Positions 63,242 through 64,000 of a DNA stretch of 64,000 nt are shown here, piece by piece. Both the position numbers and the translations under genes were made by a program. The notes under the pieces are model-generated. The model had not been told where the DNA came from, did no database searches, and saw only the letters and a list, made by a program, of their open reading frames with translations. How positions within the stretch are numbered: the first letter of the stretch is position 1; every line of letters starts with the position of its first letter. This DNA comes from RHKX01 sp963743875 (GTDB lineage: Bacteria; Actinomycetota; Thermoleophilia; Solirubrobacterales; 70-9), in contig CAVURM010000005.1 in NCBI GenBank assembly GCA_963743875.1, forward strand, positions 310,001-374,000, read 5' to 3'.

Positions 63242-64000
63242 ATGTTTAGCCTCGCGCTTCGCGGGCTGGCGTCGCGGAAGCTGCGGGCGGCGCTGACGGC
63301 GTTCGCGATCATGCTCGGGGTCGCGATGGTCGCCGGCACCTTCATGCTGAAGGGGTCCGTCGACAAGGCGTTCGACGACATCTTCGCCGAGGCCAACGCC
63401 GGGATCGACGTCACGATCCAGCCGAAGGCAGCCTTCGAAAGCGACTTCGACCTCCCCGAGTCCGGCGCCGCACTGCCCGAGTCCCTGGTTCAGAGGGTGG
63501 CCGCGATCGACGGCGTCGAGAAGGCCTCTGGCGGGATTGCCGATCCGGCCGCGATCGCGATCCTGGACGAGAACGGCGACCGGATCGGCCCGGCCGGCGG
63601 GGGACCGCCGCAGATCGCCGGGAGCGTTCAGCCCGAGCCGTTCAACCCGTTCACCTGGACCGAGGGTTCGGCGCCGGCCGCCGAGGACGAGGTCGGGATC
63701 GACTCGATCACCGCCGACGAGGAGGGCTACGAGGTCGGCCAGTCGATCAGGATCAGCGGGCTTCGCGGGGCCAAGGACTACACGCTCTCGGGGATCGGTC
63801 AGTTCGGCTCCGGCGTGCCGCTCGGCGGAGCGAGCTTCGCTCTCTTCACCCTCCCGGAGGCGCAGGCGATCACGGGTAAGGAGGGAGAGCTCGACGAGAT
63901 CCAGGTCGAGGCCGCCGAGGGAGTCACCCCCGATGAGCTCTCGAGCCGGATCAATGCCGCCCTGCCGAAGACCGCCGAGGCGCAGACCGGAGCCGAGGAC
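63242..64000 (+). CDS. ABC transporter permease (FtsX/MacB type), 3' end outside window
   Basis: The first 253 residues are visible. They show the N-terminal helix (FAIMLGVAMVAGTFMLKGS) and a large extracellular MacB periplasmic-core-like domain with GVEKASGGIADPAAI, GIDSITADEEGYEVGQSI and LFTLPEAQAI. The three C-terminal helices must lie beyond the edge. ATG 63242. Works with the ATPase just upstream in export of a lipid, peptide or drug. Confidence 0.88.
   Translation, partial: MFSLALRGLASRKLRAALTAFAIMLGVAMVAGTFMLKGSVDKAFDDIFAEANAGIDVTIQPKAAFESDFDLPESGAALPESLVQRVAAIDGVEKASGGIADPAAIAILDENGDRIGPAGGGPPQIAGSVQPEPFNPFTWTEGSAPAAEDEVGIDSITADEEGYEVGQSIRISGLRGAKDYTLSGIGQFGSGVPLGGASFALFTLPEAQAITGKEGELDEIQVEAAEGVTPDELSSRINAALPKTAEAQTGAED

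Noticed and set aside
1..64000. tRNA or rRNA genes
   Set aside because: No TTCRANY T-arm with matching acceptor stem was noticed apart from the tmRNA region, and no rRNA-like stretch. A tRNAscan-SE run would settle it.

Overview
The window is a GC-rich, densely packed bacterial chromosome segment. The gene set, the paucity of Shine-Dalgarno sites at many lone genes, and secreted proteins with NAVT/KKI-type repeats fit an actinobacterium, most likely class Thermoleophilia (Solirubrobacterales-like). That placement is an inference from gene content and style; no rRNA gene is present.

Layout. 0-5 kb is a ribosome-rescue locus: 3' end of rnr (RNase R), smpB overlapping it by 4 bp, a large Pro-rich coiled-coil/HhH protein, two small genes, and ssrA (tmRNA, tag ADSHEFALAA). 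5-14 kb carries a small secreted protein, a methyltransferase, an F420-type nitroreductase-family protein, a cupin divergent from a TetR regulator with an operator-like site between them, a histidine phosphatase, a CPA1 Na+/H+ antiporter, a GAF-GGDEF-GAF-HD-GYP c-di-GMP protein and a membrane protein. 14-25.5 kb holds an aldo/keto reductase, a secreted protein, a flippase-like membrane protein and then a catabolic cluster: FAD-linked oxidase (divergent), TPP enzyme, class III aminotransferase, TIM-barrel isomerase, Gfo/Idh/MocA dehydrogenase, GntR regulator, aldehyde dehydrogenase and cupin. A perfect 20-bp palindrome sits in the divergent promoter. 26-33 kb has an FKBP isomerase, gltD, gltB and a gamma-glutamylcyclotransferase-like gene. 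33-40 kb has a MacB/FtsX-type ABC exporter with a two-component system, converging on a polar amino-acid ABC importer. 40-54 kb has a thioesterase, a lipoprotein, an acyl-CoA dehydrogenase pair, a coiled-coil NlpC/P60-type hydrolase, a TetR gene divergent from two tandem secreted paralogues, a glyoxalase, an RTX-like protein followed by a glyoxalase 3' remnant, a repeat-bearing exported protein and a P450. 54-64 kb has a metallo-beta-lactamase-fold protein, an M20 peptidase, an SDR, a beta-lactamase-family serine hydrolase, an acyl-CoA dehydrogenase with PPK2, a phosphoesterase, and a second ABC exporter cut by the window end.

Two tracts (about 14.2-24.1 kb and 33.7-38.6 kb) contain many single-base frame breaks in otherwise perfectly conserved proteins, nearly all one-base duplications. 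I read these as local consensus errors rather than decay; they are listed as frame-broken genes with the product reconstructed across frames.

Regulation visible in the sequence: a recurrent TAnnnT-N7-(A/G)TG arrangement at six genes suggests leaderless transcripts; several convergent gene pairs are separated by strong hairpins, only one of which has a T-tract.
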